Source of the DNA: Salegentibacter sediminis
Lineage (GTDB): Bacteria; Bacteroidota; Bacteroidia; Flavobacteriales; Flavobacteriaceae
Length of the DNA: 64,000 bases
Reading direction: 5' to 3'
NCBI RefSeq assembly: GCF_002078605.1
Contig: NZ_MSJR01000012.1
Location: 26,466 to 90,465 of the forward strand
This document shows positions 25,875 to 35,389 of this stretch, piece by piece (positions within the stretch are counted from its first letter, which is position 1; every line of letters begins with the position of its first letter). A program made the position numbers and the translations under genes. The notes beneath the pieces were generated by a model, which was given only the letters and a program-made list of their open reading frames with translations, made no database searches and had not been told where the DNA came from.

Positions 25875-26874
25875 GTTTAAAGAATAAATGTGGAAATGCA
25901 ATTTCGGGCTTCTTTTTCAAAACTTTAAGCTGCCATACAGATTTAAAAAAACCATATCCATAGCCCACAAATTGCACCAGAACGGCATAGACCGAAAACA
26001 AACCAATGTTAAGACTTTTATTCTTAATAGCCGAATCCAGCAATACAAACATAAAATAAAGCAGGTAAAGACCAAAAAACCACCATAAGCCTGTGCTTAA
26101 CAAGAGAATGGAAAAAATAAAACCGGCAGTAAAGACACTGGGAAACCAGTAGGTGATCTTACCAGATCCGGGATGCCAGAAGTTAAGGATTGGCCGCACC
26201 ATCCCAAATTTTTCCACCTGGTGATAAAATTTATTCCAATCGATGCGGCGCTTATGATAAACTTTCGCATCGGGAATAAGGCAGGTTTTATAGCCTTCTT
26301 TCTGAAGCCTCAAAGAAAGATCGGGATCTTCTCCCGGGTGGATAAGGCCGAAACCGCCTGTGGCTTCAAAGGCTTTTCGGGAAATCCCCATATTAAAGCT
26401 GCGGGGTTCAAATTTATTTACCGAAGATTCCTTACCGCGTATCCCTCCCGTGGTTATAAAAGAGGTCATCGCATAGTCAATCGCTTTCTGGGTATCGCTA
26501 AAAGCAGGATGTGCCGCATCGGGCCCACCAAAACAATCGCAGAAAGTATTTTCAAGAAAGCGATCTACATTTTTAAGATAATCGGGAGGCAGCAGGACGT
26601 CAGAATCCAGAATTATAAAATAATCGGCTTTGGCATATCGCATTCCAAAATTGCGGGAATCGCCAGGCCCGCTGTTTTTCTTATAATAATAACTAATGTT
26701 TAGCTGTTGTTGATACTCCTTTATAACATCGGTGGCAGGTTTCGAAGAACCGTCTTCTACTATCACTATTTCAAAAGGCCTTTCAAAATCGAGGGCCAGC
26801 ATACTTTGCAGCAGCTCCCTGATCTCATCGGGGCGATTGTAGACAGGAATCACAAACGAATATTCCAATTTCAT
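25867..26874 (-). CDS. Glycosyltransferase family 2, membrane-associated
   Basis: The 335-residue enzyme starts with the GT-A pattern YSFVIPVYNRPDEIRELLQSM, then IVEDGSS, the metal-binding DSD in YFIILDSDVLLPP and an ED motif HPGEDPDLSLRLQKEGYKT. Two to three hydrophobic segments follow at about 242-310 (YWFPSVFTAGFIFSILLLST), anchoring it to the membrane. It should move a sugar from a nucleotide donor; acceptor unknown. It is the first gene of a reverse operon with the YbbR protein and coaE, and is separated from fabI by a terminator-like hairpin. Confidence 0.92.
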   Translation of the reverse strand: MKLEYSFVIPVYNRPDEIRELLQSMLALDFERPFEIVIVEDGSSKPATDVIKEYQQQLNISYYYKKNSGPGDSRNFGMRYAKADYFIILDSDVLLPPDYLKNVDRFLENTFCDCFGGPDAAHPAFSDTQKAIDYAMTSFITTGGIRGKESSVNKFEPRSFNMGISRKAFEATGGFGLIHPGEDPDLSLRLQKEGYKTCLIPDAKVYHKRRIDWNKFYHQVEKFGMVRPILNFWHPGSGKITYWFPSVFTAGFIFSILLLSTGLWWFFGLYLLYFMFVLLDSAIKNKSLNIGLFSVYAVLVQFVGYGYGFFKSVWQLKVLKKKPEIAFPHLFFKHA

Positions 26875-26878
26875 CTTA

Positions 26879-26886
26879 TAAAGGTA
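26879..26886 (-). promoter_or_regulatory. Possible -7 box before glycosyltransferase
   Basis: The reverse strand reads TACCTTTA, one base off TAnnTTTG, ending 4 bases before the ATG at 26874. If used, the transcript would be leaderless. Confidence 0.3.
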
Positions 26887-26896
26887 CTAAAAGAAT

Positions 26897-26941
26897 AGGG
26901 CTGCCGGAAAAAACAGGATTCCATTTTTTCCTCACAGCCCT
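26897..26941 (-). terminator. Hairpin terminator after fabI
   Basis: AGGGCTG (26897-26903) pairs with CAGCCCT (26935-26941), and GGAAAAAA (26906-26913) with TTTTTTCC (26924-26931). On the reverse strand the hairpin follows the fabI stop by 16 bases and runs into a T-rich stretch. Confidence 0.65.
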
Positions 26942-26957
26942 TTATTTAATAGGAATC

Positions 26958-27779
26958 TTATTCCTGGTCTTTCATAAAAGTCTCCATAACCTCCTGGCTT
27001 ACTCCCATATTGGAGAAACCGCCATCGTGATATAGATTTTGCAGGGTCACTTTTTTGGTAAGGTCAGAGAAAAGTGTGAGCGTATAATCGGCGCATTCAA
27101 GAGCTGTGGCATTCCCAAGTGGCGACATTTTATCGGCGTAAGCGATAAAACCATCAAAGCCTTTCACCCCTGTCCCGGCAGTTGTTGGGGTTGGGGATTG
27201 TGAAATAGTGTTCACCCTTACTTTTTTATCTTTTCCGAAGAAATACCCGAAACTACGGGCTATAGATTCAAGATAAGCTTTATTATCGGCCATATCATTA
27301 TAATCGGGAAATACGCGCTGTGCGGCCATATAACTAAGGGCTACAATGCTCCCCCACTCGCTCATCGCTTCTTTTTTATATAAAACCTGCATGGTTTTGT
27401 GAAAAGATACCGCCGAAACATCCCAACCTTTAGTGGTGAAGTCGTAATTCATATCGGTATAATGGTTGCCCTTTCTCACGTTTACCGACATTCCGATGGA
27501 ATGCAAAACAAAATCGATCTTACCGCCAAGAATCTCCATCGCCTTTTCAACAAGGTTTTCAAGATCTTCTACTTTTGTGGCATCGGCAGGTATGATCTCC
27601 GAACCGGTTTTTTCAGCAAGTTGCTGAATATTCCCCATTCGCATTGCGATAGGTGCATTGGTAAGCACAAACTTTCCGCCTTCTTCATTTACCCGTTCTG
27701 CAGTTTTCCAGGCGATAGAATTTTCATCTAAAGCACCGAAAATAATTCCTCGTTTCCCTTTTAGCAGGTTGTATGACAT
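26958..27779 (-). CDS. fabI: Enoyl-[acyl-carrier-protein] reductase (NADH)
   Basis: The 273-residue short-chain reductase reduces enoyl-ACP at the end of each fatty-acid elongation round. It starts LLKGKRGIIFGALDENSIAW, the atypical nucleotide motif of FabI, and has VLHSIGMSVNVRKGNHYTDM, ALSYMAAQRVFPDYNDMADNKAYL with the catalytic Tyr and Lys, and ISQSPTPTTAGTGVKGF. The two-residue-longer loops fit Bacteroidota FabI. A TATCTTTA box at 27810-27817 may be its promoter. A hairpin terminator follows. Confidence 0.95.
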   Translation of the reverse strand: MSYNLLKGKRGIIFGALDENSIAWKTAERVNEEGGKFVLTNAPIAMRMGNIQQLAEKTGSEIIPADATKVEDLENLVEKAMEILGGKIDFVLHSIGMSVNVRKGNHYTDMNYDFTTKGWDVSAVSFHKTMQVLYKKEAMSEWGSIVALSYMAAQRVFPDYNDMADNKAYLESIARSFGYFFGKDKKVRVNTISQSPTPTTAGTGVKGFDGFIAYADKMSPLGNATALECADYTLTLFSDLTKKVTLQNLYHDGGFSNMGVSQEVMETFMKDQE

Positions 27780-27852
27780 GGTATTGTTTTTTATAGATTG
27801 TTGAGCCTGTAAAGATAGTAAAATTCCCGTCAGAGGCTCAACCTGTTAGTTT

Positions 27853-29505
27853 CTAATTCAACAGCGCCCTGGCATGTGCCATTGCCGATTCGCTAATATT
27901 ATTCCCGCCCAGCATCATCGCGAGTTCTTCTATGCGCTGGCTAGGTTCCAGTTCAGTTATCCTGGTAGTTGTTTTTCGTGCTGAATCTTCTTTAAAGATC
28001 TTAAAATGGCTATTCCCTTTCCCCGCTATCTGCGGAAGGTGGGTGATCGCGATCACCTGCATAGACTCGCCCATACGCTGGAGAATTTCTCCCATTTTTT
28101 GCGCAATATCCCCGGAAACCCCGGTATCGATCTCATCAAAAATTATGGTTGGCAAACTGCTTTGTGCAGCCAGAATACTTTTTACCGCCAGCATAATACG
28201 CGATAATTCCCCGCCCGAAGCCGCCTTTTTCATCTCCTTGAAATCTCCGCCTTTATTGGCCGCGAGATACCAGAATAATTGATCCTGGCCGTTTGTCAAT
28301 AACTCCTTTTGAGGTTTTAGCTCGATTTTAAGGCGGGCATTTGGCATTCCTAAACCGGCAAGGATCTCTTCGGTTTGTTTTATAAATGGCGGAATGATCT
28401 TTTTTCGATTCTGGTGGATCTTCGCTGAAACCTCAACAAGGCCTTTTTTGGCTTCTGCAATAGCTTTTTCAGCTTCCAGCAAGGAGGCTTCGGCATTCTC
28501 ACTCACCGATACTTTTTCCTGAAGCCGGTCTTTTATTTCCAGTAATTCTTCAATGTTCTCTGCGGAATGTTTTTTCTGAAGATTATAAATAAGCTGAAGT
28601 TTCTGGTTTGTTGCTTCCAGTTCCTCTGGATTGGCTTCAACCCGCTCCAGGGCGTCTGAAAGTTCCTGCGCGATATCATCGAGTTCAATTATGATACTTT
28701 CCACACGATCGTTCAAACTTTCATAAGTACCTGAAAAACCAGCTATTTTAGACAATCCAACCCGTGCCTCTTTGAGGGTCTCCAAACTTCCAATGTCCTC
28801 CCGGCCGATGAGTTCTACGGCAGAGCCCAGCTTCTCGGTAAGTTCTTCTACATTATTCAACTCTTCATAGCGGCTTTCCAGCTCCTCCAGCATTCCGGGT
28901 TTGAGTTTTGCTTCTTCCAGTTCATTCAGCAAAAAAAGATTATAATCATATTCCCTGGTGGCCTGGGCCTGCTCCTCCTTTAATTCTTCAAGCCTGCGAT
29001 TAAGTTTTTTAAAATCCCTGAAGCGATTTCGGTAATCCAGAAGTAAACTTTCATTTCCCGCGATGGTATCGATCACCTGAAACTGATACTCATTATTTCC
29101 GAGGCTAAGGGTTTCATGCTGACTGTGAACATCGATAAGAAAACCTCCCAGTTTATTCAGGGAGGAAAGCTTTACCGGCGTATCGTTTACAAAAGCCCGG
29201 GATTTCCCGGAAGGCAATATCTCCCGACGAATAATAGTTTGGGTTTCAAAGTCCAGATCTTCTTTCAGAAAGAAGTCTTTCAAATTATAATTCCCAATAT
29301 TAAAAGCCCCTTCGATGACACACTTTTTAGCAGTGTCGCGAATAGCACTATAATCGGCACGATCTCCCAGCAGCAGGCCAAGGGCGCCAAGCATGATAGA
29401 TTTTCCGGCACCGGTTTCCCCGGTAATTATAGTAAAGCCTTCCTGAAGTTTAATATTTATATCTTCAATGAGGGCGTAATTTTTTATGGATAATGCAGTA
29501 AGCAA
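27853..29505 (-). CDS. recN: DNA repair protein RecN
   Basis: An SMC-like ATPase used in double-strand break repair. It begins LTALSIKNYALIEDINIKL, then TGETGAGKSIMLGALG (Walker A), two long coiled coils around about residues 150-350, the signature AASGGELSRIMLAVKSI and Walker B TIIFDEIDTGVSG. The TTG at 29505 is chosen because the family starts right at this L-x-x-L-x-IKN segment; an in-frame TTG at 29553 adds 16 unsupported residues. It ends the reverse operon bamD-rpoZ-coaBC-DUF4835-recN. Confidence 0.93.
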   Translation of the reverse strand: MLTALSIKNYALIEDINIKLQEGFTIITGETGAGKSIMLGALGLLLGDRADYSAIRDTAKKCVIEGAFNIGNYNLKDFFLKEDLDFETQTIIRREILPSGKSRAFVNDTPVKLSSLNKLGGFLIDVHSQHETLSLGNNEYQFQVIDTIAGNESLLLDYRNRFRDFKKLNRRLEELKEEQAQATREYDYNLFLLNELEEAKLKPGMLEELESRYEELNNVEELTEKLGSAVELIGREDIGSLETLKEARVGLSKIAGFSGTYESLNDRVESIIIELDDIAQELSDALERVEANPEELEATNQKLQLIYNLQKKHSAENIEELLEIKDRLQEKVSVSENAEASLLEAEKAIAEAKKGLVEVSAKIHQNRKKIIPPFIKQTEEILAGLGMPNARLKIELKPQKELLTNGQDQLFWYLAANKGGDFKEMKKAASGGELSRIMLAVKSILAAQSSLPTIIFDEIDTGVSGDIAQKMGEILQRMGESMQVIAITHLPQIAGKGNSHFKIFKEDSARKTTTRITELEPSQRIEELAMMLGGNNISESAMAHARALLN

Positions 29506-29565
29506 GTTGTTGAAATTTGCGCTAAATATACGGGAGAAATATTTCCCAATCAACCGTGAAAATAA

Positions 29566-30453
29566 TTATTGCAGGTTTCGCCAGTTTCGGGAATAACGCG
29601 GGGCAATATTGCTTAGGGTTTGAGTTAGTCCGGGCCGGTTAATGGCAGGTCCCCCGCTAAATATTTGAGAGATCTCATCGGCTTTAGAATCGAAAAATGT
29701 ACGTAGTAAGAGAGAATTTGCACGACGACGATTCATCGTCTCCAGTTCCGCCATAACATCGGCGATTACTATTTTGCCTTTTTCTGCATCACGATGCATC
29801 TCATCCAGCCCAAGGCGGTGATATTCGTAAAGAGCGCTACGATATTCGGCAAAGGTATTTGAAAGAAGATCGGTATTGAGACGGTAGCGGGAATTATTAC
29901 CATCGGCGCCACTCCAGCCCTGGTTCCCACTCTGCTGGGCGGTGGTAAGTATCCTGTTAGCTTCCTGATAATATTCAGTCCCCCCTTCAGGAGAAAAAGT
30001 ATCGGCATCAAGGCCTAAAATAGTATAGACATAAAAACTCACCACAGAAACGAGATTGGAGCTATAGGAGTTTTGGCTGTAGTTTAAGGGTTGGTATTCG
30101 CGGTAATTAAAAGCAAATTGCTCATCGTTGAAATTAAAAACCGGACTCACCATAGTGGTGCCGTAAACAGGACGTGAGGATTGCACCTGGATGGTACCGG
30201 AAAATGATTCTCCTTCAAAGCTGTTCAGGGTTATGAACATACTGCAGTTAATGCGCTCATGGGGTAAAAATTCCTTATCGGTCCAGTTGGTTTGGTTTAC
30301 AAATTCGGCAAGGGCACGTTCCAGGGTGCGGAAAACAGAAAGATTGCTTTGGCCCGTTTGTTCGGTATTTAAAACCACCTGACAATTGAGCTCCTGAGCC
30401 TTCATTTGACTAAGGCCGGCAAACATCAAAAAAATCAGGAGTAAGTTACGCAT
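29566..30453 (-). CDS. Secreted DUF4835-type protein
   Basis: The 295-residue protein has a signal peptide ([20 protein letters not shown]) and a mature part beginning ELNCQVVLNTEQTGQSNLSVF; from memory this matches DUF4835, a Bacteroidota periplasmic family of unknown function always found next to coaBC and recN. There is no catalytic motif I recognise. It overlaps coaBC by 8 bases and precedes recN, which supports the family call through synteny. Confidence 0.82.
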   Translation of the reverse strand: MRNLLLIFLMFAGLSQMKAQELNCQVVLNTEQTGQSNLSVFRTLERALAEFVNQTNWTDKEFLPHERINCSMFITLNSFEGESFSGTIQVQSSRPVYGTTMVSPVFNFNDEQFAFNYREYQPLNYSQNSYSSNLVSVVSFYVYTILGLDADTFSPEGGTEYYQEANRILTTAQQSGNQGWSGADGNNSRYRLNTDLLSNTFAEYRSALYEYHRLGLDEMHRDAEKGKIVIADVMAELETMNRRRANSLLLRTFFDSKADEISQIFSGGPAINRPGLTQTLSNIAPRYSRNWRNLQ

Positions 30454-31654
30454 TTATCAAAGTTACGATTTCATTTAATATATCAGCCGCTACTTCCGAT
30501 TTTGGTTTCAGATCAAATTCTTTAACCGAATCAGGAAACACGATAGTGATCTTGTTGGTGTCTTTTTTAAAGCCTGCTCCTTTATCCTGAAGTGAATTCA
30601 GGACTATAAAATCAAGGTTTTTACGTTTCAGCTTCCCGCGGGCATTTTCAAGTTCATCGTTGGTTTCCAGCGCAAACCCGATGAGCAGTTGATCTTTTTT
30701 AATTTCTCCCAGGCCGGCAAGAATATCACGGGTTTTTTCCAGCTCTAACGTAAGATTATTGTCGTTTTTCTTAATTTTTTGGGAGGCTACCTGTTTTGGT
30801 TTGTAATCGGAAACTGCGGCAGCAGCGATCACCACATCGGCTTCAGGAAAATATTTATTTACCTCGGCATACATCTCTTCATTGCTCACCACGCGAATGA
30901 GTTTCAGGTTTGGCTCGCTGATCTCTAAATGTGTGGGACCGGAAACAAGAATCACATTGGCTCCCAGAGCGGCAGCTTTTTCAGCCAGGGCAAAACCCAT
31001 TTTGCCGCTGGAATGGTTACCTATAAAACGCACGGGATCTATAGCCTCATACGTTGGACCAGCAGTAATTAATATGGTTTTTTCCTTCAAAGGAAGCAGG
31101 GCTGAAAAATGCTCTTCCAGGAATTGCATGATATCTTCGGGTTCGGCCATACGGCCTTCCCCATGGAGCCCACTCGCAAGTTCCCCTGTTCCCACCGGGA
31201 TCATAATATTCCCGTATTCCTTAAGTTGATCGAAGCTGTTATTGGTAGAGGGATGCCTGTACATATCCAGGTCCATAGCCGGAGCAAAAAACACAGGGCA
31301 TTTAGCCGAAAGATAGACGGCAAGCAGTAAATTATCGGAGGTCCCTGAAGCCATTTTGGCCAAAGTATTTGCCGAGGCAGGGGCTACAATCATAAAATCG
31401 GCCCAGAGGCCGAGTTCTACGTGATTATTCCAAACGGCATTTTCATCTTCCTCATTGGTAAAAGATGAATACACCTCGTTTTTCGAAAGTGTGGAAAGAG
31501 TTAAAGGAGTAACAAATTCTTTAGCAGCCGGCGTCATCACCACTTTTACATGGGCACCGGCTTTAATAAGAAGTCTTACTAAAAAGGCAGTTTTATAGGC
31601 AGCGATACCACCGGTAACGCCTAAGAGTACGTTTTTACCTTTTAGCACCGACAT
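30446..31654 (-). CDS. coaBC: Bifunctional phosphopantothenoylcysteine decarboxylase / phosphopantothenate-cysteine ligase
   Basis: The 402-residue enzyme performs two consecutive steps of CoA synthesis. The flavin-binding CoaC half starts [20 protein letters not shown] and has [21 protein letters not shown] with the active-site His and [11 protein letters not shown]. The CoaB half starts near residue 190 ([32 protein letters not shown]) and has [19 protein letters not shown]. Length equals the usual 400. It sits 9 bases after rpoZ, in the bamD operon. Confidence 0.96.
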   Translation of the reverse strand: MSVLKGKNVLLGVTGGIAAYKTAFLVRLLIKAGAHVKVVMTPAAKEFVTPLTLSTLSKNEVYSSFTNEEDENAVWNNHVELGLWADFMIVAPASANTLAKMASGTSDNLLLAVYLSAKCPVFFAPAMDLDMYRHPSTNNSFDQLKEYGNIMIPVGTGELASGLHGEGRMAEPEDIMQFLEEHFSALLPLKEKTILITAGPTYEAIDPVRFIGNHSSGKMGFALAEKAAALGANVILVSGPTHLEISEPNLKLIRVVSNEEMYAEVNKYFPEADVVIAAAAVSDYKPKQVASQKIKKNDNNLTLELEKTRDILAGLGEIKKDQLLIGFALETNDELENARGKLKRKNLDFIVLNSLQDKGAGFKKDTNKITIVFPDSVKEFDLKPKSEVAADILNEIVTLINA

Positions 31655-31663
31655 AATACCAGG

Positions 31664-31993
31664 TTATGCTTCTTCAGATTCCTTGGTATTACGGTAGTAG
31701 ATCTTGTCATCCAACCACTCCTGAATCGCTAAAGCATGTGGCTTAGGAAGTTTTTCGTAAAACTTAGAAACCTCTATCTGCTCTTTATTTTCAAAGATTT
31801 CGTCAAGGCTATCGTTGTACGTAGCAAATTCGTCCAGCTTCTCAAGCAATTCTTTTTTGATCTCAGCATTGATCTGGTTAGCGCGTTTTGCTACTACAGA
31901 AATAGCTTCATAAATGTTGTTGGTTGGCGCGTCTACCTTATTCTTGTCGATAGTGGTAGTGTTCACCGGGGCCTCAGATTTCTTAATGTCCAT
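31664..31993 (-). CDS. rpoZ: RNA polymerase omega subunit, Bacteroidota type
   Basis: From ATG 31993 the 109-residue protein reads MDIKKSEAPVNTTTIDKNKV and contains the omega/Rpb6-like helix NNIYEAISVVAKRANQINAE. Omega binds the beta-prime subunit and aids RNA polymerase assembly. Bacteroidota omega differs much from E. coli and is typically annotated by its position between bamD and coaBC, as here. A second ATG directly upstream (31996) and a longer frame to 32035 exist, but the latter would overlap bamD. Confidence 0.85.
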   Translation of the reverse strand: MDIKKSEAPVNTTTIDKNKVDAPTNNIYEAISVVAKRANQINAEIKKELLEKLDEFATYNDSLDEIFENKEQIEVSKFYEKLPKPHALAIQEWLDDKIYYRNTKESEEA

Positions 31994-32009
31994 CATTCTT
32001 TCTTGCTTA

Positions 32010-32834
32010 TTATAAATTTTGTAACCTCGTTTCAATATCTTCTACAGAAGCTTCCATCGTAGAGAGGTATTCTCCCTCCGGATATCGCTTCACATAACTT
32101 TCGTAATATGTTTTTGCTTCATTTAAACGCTCTTCCATAAGGCTGGCAAAGCTATTTATAGCCAGCAGGTAAGCAGCATCAAACCGGTAATAGAACGCCT
32201 GTTCTCTAAAAGGGGAACCCGGATACTCTTTGATGAAATTATCAAAAGAAGTAATCGCAGCTCTGTAATTACCTGCACGGGCAAGGCCGGTGGTATGGTA
32301 TTGTTTTGCTATTTCAAAAGCTTTTTTCTCCAGTTTCACTCTTAATTCGGTTGCCAGTTCATTGGCTCGAACGGCATATTCCCCCTCAGGGAAAGTATTT
32401 AGATACGCCTGAAGTTCGGTAATAGCTTTACGGGTATCGGTTTGATCCAGGTCATAGCGTGGGGAAAGCTCATAATAACTCGCAGCTTTCTTGAAAGCGG
32501 CCTCTTCTAGTTTTTCAGAATTAGGATAGGATTGCTGAAAACGCTCAAACTGATAGGAAGATAGGTAAAAATCCCCCAGCTGGTAATAAGTATCGGCAAA
32601 AAGGAAACTTAATTTTTCTCCTTGCGGCTTACCCCTGTATTGAGGTACAATTTGTTCAAAAAGACGAAGTGCCTTCCTAAACTTTGGTTTGCTTTCTTCT
32701 TCTTTAGCTTCATTATAAAGCTGTTCGGCGGTAGTATATTTCGCACCGGTGTCCTCGCTTTTCAGGAGTTTTTGATACTCGCTACAGGAGACACTTAGCA
32801 ACAATACACTAACTAATAAAAAGGCTTTTTTCAT
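32010..32834 (-). CDS. bamD: Outer-membrane assembly lipoprotein BamD
   Basis: The 274-residue lipoprotein (MKKAFLLVSVLLLSVSC, lipobox Cys17) has TPR-like repeats (AEQLYNEAKEEESKPKFRKALRLFEQI and FLFADTYYQLGDFYLSSYQFERF) and belongs to the complex that folds outer-membrane proteins. ATG 32834 is the start because a TACTTTTG promoter box lies at 32854-32861, downstream of the alternative upstream start at 32864. It heads the operon leading to recN. Confidence 0.93.
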   Translation of the reverse strand: MKKAFLLVSVLLLSVSCSEYQKLLKSEDTGAKYTTAEQLYNEAKEEESKPKFRKALRLFEQIVPQYRGKPQGEKLSFLFADTYYQLGDFYLSSYQFERFQQSYPNSEKLEEAAFKKAASYYELSPRYDLDQTDTRKAITELQAYLNTFPEGEYAVRANELATELRVKLEKKAFEIAKQYHTTGLARAGNYRAAITSFDNFIKEYPGSPFREQAFYYRFDAAYLLAINSFASLMEERLNEAKTYYESYVKRYPEGEYLSTMEASVEDIETRLQNL

Positions 32835-32853
32835 TCTTTGTAAAAACATCTGG

Positions 32854-32861
32854 CAAAAGTA
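32854..32861 (-). promoter_or_regulatory. -7 box for the bamD operon
   Basis: Reverse-strand TACTTTTG matches TAnnTTTG and ends 20 bases before the bamD ATG, giving a leader of about 13 bases. It decides the bamD start. Confidence 0.6.
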
Positions 32862-32984
32862 CATTTTTTCCTGAGTATAAAAAAACTTTCAATCACAGGG
32901 CCATAACCCGAAAACAGGAGGTTTATTGTAATCTCAGGAAAAACTTAATCCGGATTAAGGTTGAAGGCAGTCCAAAAATAATAA

Positions 32985-33005
32985 CCCCCGCTATAAGAAC
33001 GGGGG
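32985..33005 (-). terminator. Intrinsic terminator after dapA
   Basis: CCCCCG (32985-32990) and CGGGGG (33000-33005) form a perfect 6-bp GC stem with a 9-base loop; on the reverse strand TTATTATTTTTGG follows. It lies 14 bases past the dapA stop. Confidence 0.8.
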
Positions 33006-33018
33006 TAAAAAATTATAA

Positions 33019-33894
33019 TTAAAAGCTATCCACAAAATCATTTATCTGCTTTGTTAAAGCATCTGAAGCCTTAACAAGGGGAAGGCGCAATACATTTTGA
33101 CAGAGTTCCTTTTTATGAAGCAAAGCTTTGATCCCGGCAGGATTACCTTCAGCAAAAATCATTTCTATAGAAGGCGCTATTTTATAATGTAATTTATAGG
33201 CTTCCTTTGCTTTTTCCGCCAGCCCGAGATTTACCATTTCTGAAAATTCGTTCGGAAAGCCCTGAGCAATAACAGAGATCACGCCTTTTCCTCCGGCCAG
33301 CACCATGGGTAAGGTAATCATATCGTCGCCAGAGATCACAAGGAAATCTTCGGGAACCAGGGAGATAAGCTTCATGGCCTGTGCGATATCGCCAGCTGCT
33401 TCTTTAATCCCAATCACATTAGGTAGATCCCTGGCTATTCGATTTACCGTTGTGGGCAAAATATTAGAGGCGGTCCTACCCGGCACATTATATAAAATAA
33501 CAGGCAAGGCTGAAGCCTCTGCTATCACCTTGAAATGCTGATAAATTCCTTCCTGAGTGGGCTTGTTATAATAAGGAGACACCGATAACACAGCTGAAAA
33601 GCCTTCCAGATTTTCGGTCTTCAACTCCCCGGCAAGCGCCGCGGTATTATTCCCACCGGCTCCCAGGACAAGAGGAATGCGGCCATTATTCTTTTTTACA
33701 ACAGTAGCCTTTATAAGTTCTTTTTCCTCTTTGGTGAGGCAGGCACTTTCTGCGGTCGTGCCGAGCACAACCAGGTAATCTATATTGTTTTCAATCTGGT
33801 TTTCGACCAGGTTTTCCAGGGCTTCCACATCTACCGAAAAATCTTCCCTGAACGGGGTGATAAGCGCAACCCCGGTACCAACAAATTCTTTCAT
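33019..33894 (-). CDS. dapA: 4-hydroxy-tetrahydrodipicolinate synthase
   Basis: The 291-residue TIM-barrel enzyme condenses pyruvate with aspartate semialdehyde in lysine and diaminopimelate synthesis. It has the motif VVLGTTAES (residues 42-50), the [11 protein letters not shown] loop, Tyr135 in [10 protein letters not shown] and Schiff-base Lys164 in IGIKEAAGD. Length matches the family. It is preceded by a DUF6913-like gene 6 bases upstream and followed by a strong terminator, so the two form one transcript; dapF lies elsewhere in the window. Confidence 0.96.
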   Translation of the reverse strand: MKEFVGTGVALITPFREDFSVDVEALENLVENQIENNIDYLVVLGTTAESACLTKEEKELIKATVVKKNNGRIPLVLGAGGNNTAALAGELKTENLEGFSAVLSVSPYYNKPTQEGIYQHFKVIAEASALPVILYNVPGRTASNILPTTVNRIARDLPNVIGIKEAAGDIAQAMKLISLVPEDFLVISGDDMITLPMVLAGGKGVISVIAQGFPNEFSEMVNLGLAEKAKEAYKLHYKIAPSIEMIFAEGNPAGIKALLHKKELCQNVLRLPLVKASDALTKQINDFVDSF

Positions 33895-33900
33895 TTTTAT

Positions 33901-34398
33901 TTATTCTCCTTTTAAAATCTTTAAATATTTGGTCAACTCCTCAGTAAAAACTTCAGGTCTATTCCCATCGTTTATACTAAGATTCACCTCTTTTTCTTCA
34001 AATCTTCCGGCTTTAACCCGGGCCGGGATCACCTCCCGCAAAAACAAAGCTTCCGGATTGTTTTTTTCAGTATAGCTTATTACAAGATCGGGGCCAGACT
34101 GAATAATATCCATCAAAGCCTGGTTTTTAAGCTTTCCATTATAAGCGATATCCTTAAACTGAAAAACTATCGCCTCTTCCCTGATTTTTTCACCAGTTCC
34201 ACAATGAATAATCTGAAACCCCTCCTCAGGAATTCCAACCTTCTTAATTAATCCTGTCATACTATCTAAGATTCCTTCATTAGGTGAATCGTAAAGTAAA
34301 AGCAGGTTTTTAAACTCTGGGACAACCGAAGCATCCTTTGGCGCGACAGCTTTAAGCCTTTTCTTAGCAAGATAGATTTTATAAGATTCCAGCAACAC
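33901..34398 (-). CDS. DUF6913-like protein of unknown function
   Basis: A 165-residue soluble protein from a GTG start (MLLESYKIYLAKKRLKAVAP). It contains FKNLLLLYDSPNEGILDSMTG and SGPDLVISYTEKNNPEALFL, with alternating hydrophobic strands suggesting an alpha/beta fold. I recall this as a Flavobacteriaceae family (DUF6913) found beside dapA; no motif tells its activity. A TACATTTG box at 34415-34422 lies 16 bases upstream of the start. Confidence 0.7.
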   Translation of the reverse strand: MLLESYKIYLAKKRLKAVAPKDASVVPEFKNLLLLYDSPNEGILDSMTGLIKKVGIPEEGFQIIHCGTGEKIREEAIVFQFKDIAYNGKLKNQALMDIIQSGPDLVISYTEKNNPEALFLREVIPARVKAGRFEEKEVNLSINDGNRPEVFTEELTKYLKILKGE

Positions 34399-34414
34399 AC
34401 TTCGTTTGGGTGGA

Positions 34415-34422
34415 CAAATGTA
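34415..34422 (-). promoter_or_regulatory. -7 box for the DUF6913-dapA unit
   Basis: Reverse-strand TACATTTG matches TAnnTTTG and ends 16 bases before the GTG start at 34398. Confidence 0.5.
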
Positions 34423-34526
34423 AATAATTAAAAACAGAGAGAAATGCTTTTAAAGTCTTTCAAAATAAGGAAAGTCACTTTTTTAACAGCTTTATTTTTT
34501 TTGTAAAAATAAATACAACAAAGTGC

Positions 34527-35222
34527 TTAAATCATATGTAAAAGTCGAAGCTTTTTTTCGGGAGTCACAAAGAAGAGAAAGGCAAAGAGAATAGCAGAAA
34601 ACCTAAGCAGGTTCCCCAGCACCACGACTACGGTGTCTCGCAGATAAAATTCTCCCATTTCCCTGAAAACATCGGCAAAAATAAATGCCAGGACAAGAGT
34701 GATAAAATAAACCGATTTCCTCGAATAGGAGTTGAGATAAAAAATTAGGGCTACCCCCCCAAATACCAACAAATTCAAGTAATACAAAACATAAAGTATA
34801 TACTCGGCCTGACTGTTTATGTAAAGCTCCAGCTGTAACAAGTGTTCAATTAGCAAATAAGAATTCACCAATACCACCAACAAAAAATAGCCCAGCATAT
34901 ATTTACTGGCATGTTCTCTCCTGGTGTAATGCAAAGCTTCCCGACCCAAAAAAATATAAGCAGACATAAAGCAGATGAGTCCGGCGGTTTTCAAATACCA
35001 GCTTTCCTCCAGACTATCGGCTAAAATGGCCGCGAGGGAAAAGCAGAGAAAGGCTACCAGATTCCAATTAGCGGCACTAAGTTTTTTAAAATAAAAAACC
35101 AAAAGAGGCAGGAAAAATAATAGCCCCGATCCTAAAACCAAATAAGGAGACCCGGAGACCACCCCATAGATATTAATGATGGCCAGAAAAAGAATGGAAC
35201 AAAAAAGTATTGGAAATCTCAT
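34527..35222 (-). CDS. Polytopic membrane protein of unknown function
   Basis: The 231-residue protein is almost entirely hydrophobic with about seven or eight membrane helices (FPILFCSILFLAIINIYGVV, LVLGSGLLFFLPLLVFYF, MLGYFLLVVLVNSYLLIEHL, VYFITLVLAFIFADVFREM). The size and the repeated ILAD/FADV acidic spots are vaguely reminiscent of YhhN-type lysoplasmalogenases, but I cannot support that assignment. It is flanked by DUF6913-dapA downstream and a divergent nucleotidase pair upstream. A TATATTTA box at 35239-35246 may drive it. Confidence 0.75.
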   Translation of the reverse strand: MRFPILFCSILFLAIINIYGVVSGSPYLVLGSGLLFFLPLLVFYFKKLSAANWNLVAFLCFSLAAILADSLEESWYLKTAGLICFMSAYIFLGREALHYTRREHASKYMLGYFLLVVLVNSYLLIEHLLQLELYINSQAEYILYVLYYLNLLVFGGVALIFYLNSYSRKSVYFITLVLAFIFADVFREMGEFYLRDTVVVVLGNLLRFSAILFAFLFFVTPEKKLRLLHMI

Positions 35223-35363
35223 TCAAGTTTAATTGCGATAAATATAATAAAGTTTAGCGTTTATTGCATAATCCCCCCGTTTTATAGTAAAAATTGATTA
35301 AAACCACCATTCTACGGCTTAAGTTTAAATTCTTCTTCAGGAATAAACTTCAAATATCTGCTT

Positions 35364-35371
35364 TATCTTTG
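35364..35371 (+). promoter_or_regulatory. -7 box for the split 5'-nucleotidase pair
   Basis: TATCTTTG matches TAnnTTTG and ends 18 bases before ATG 35390. It lies downstream of the alternative upstream start, confirming the shorter lipoprotein. Confidence 0.6.
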
Positions 35372-35389
35372 CACAAAATATTTCAGAAA

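Noticed and set aside
35294..35389. Longer N-terminus of the nucleotidase lipoprotein
   Set aside because: It lies upstream of and across the TATCTTTG promoter box and would bury the lipobox.
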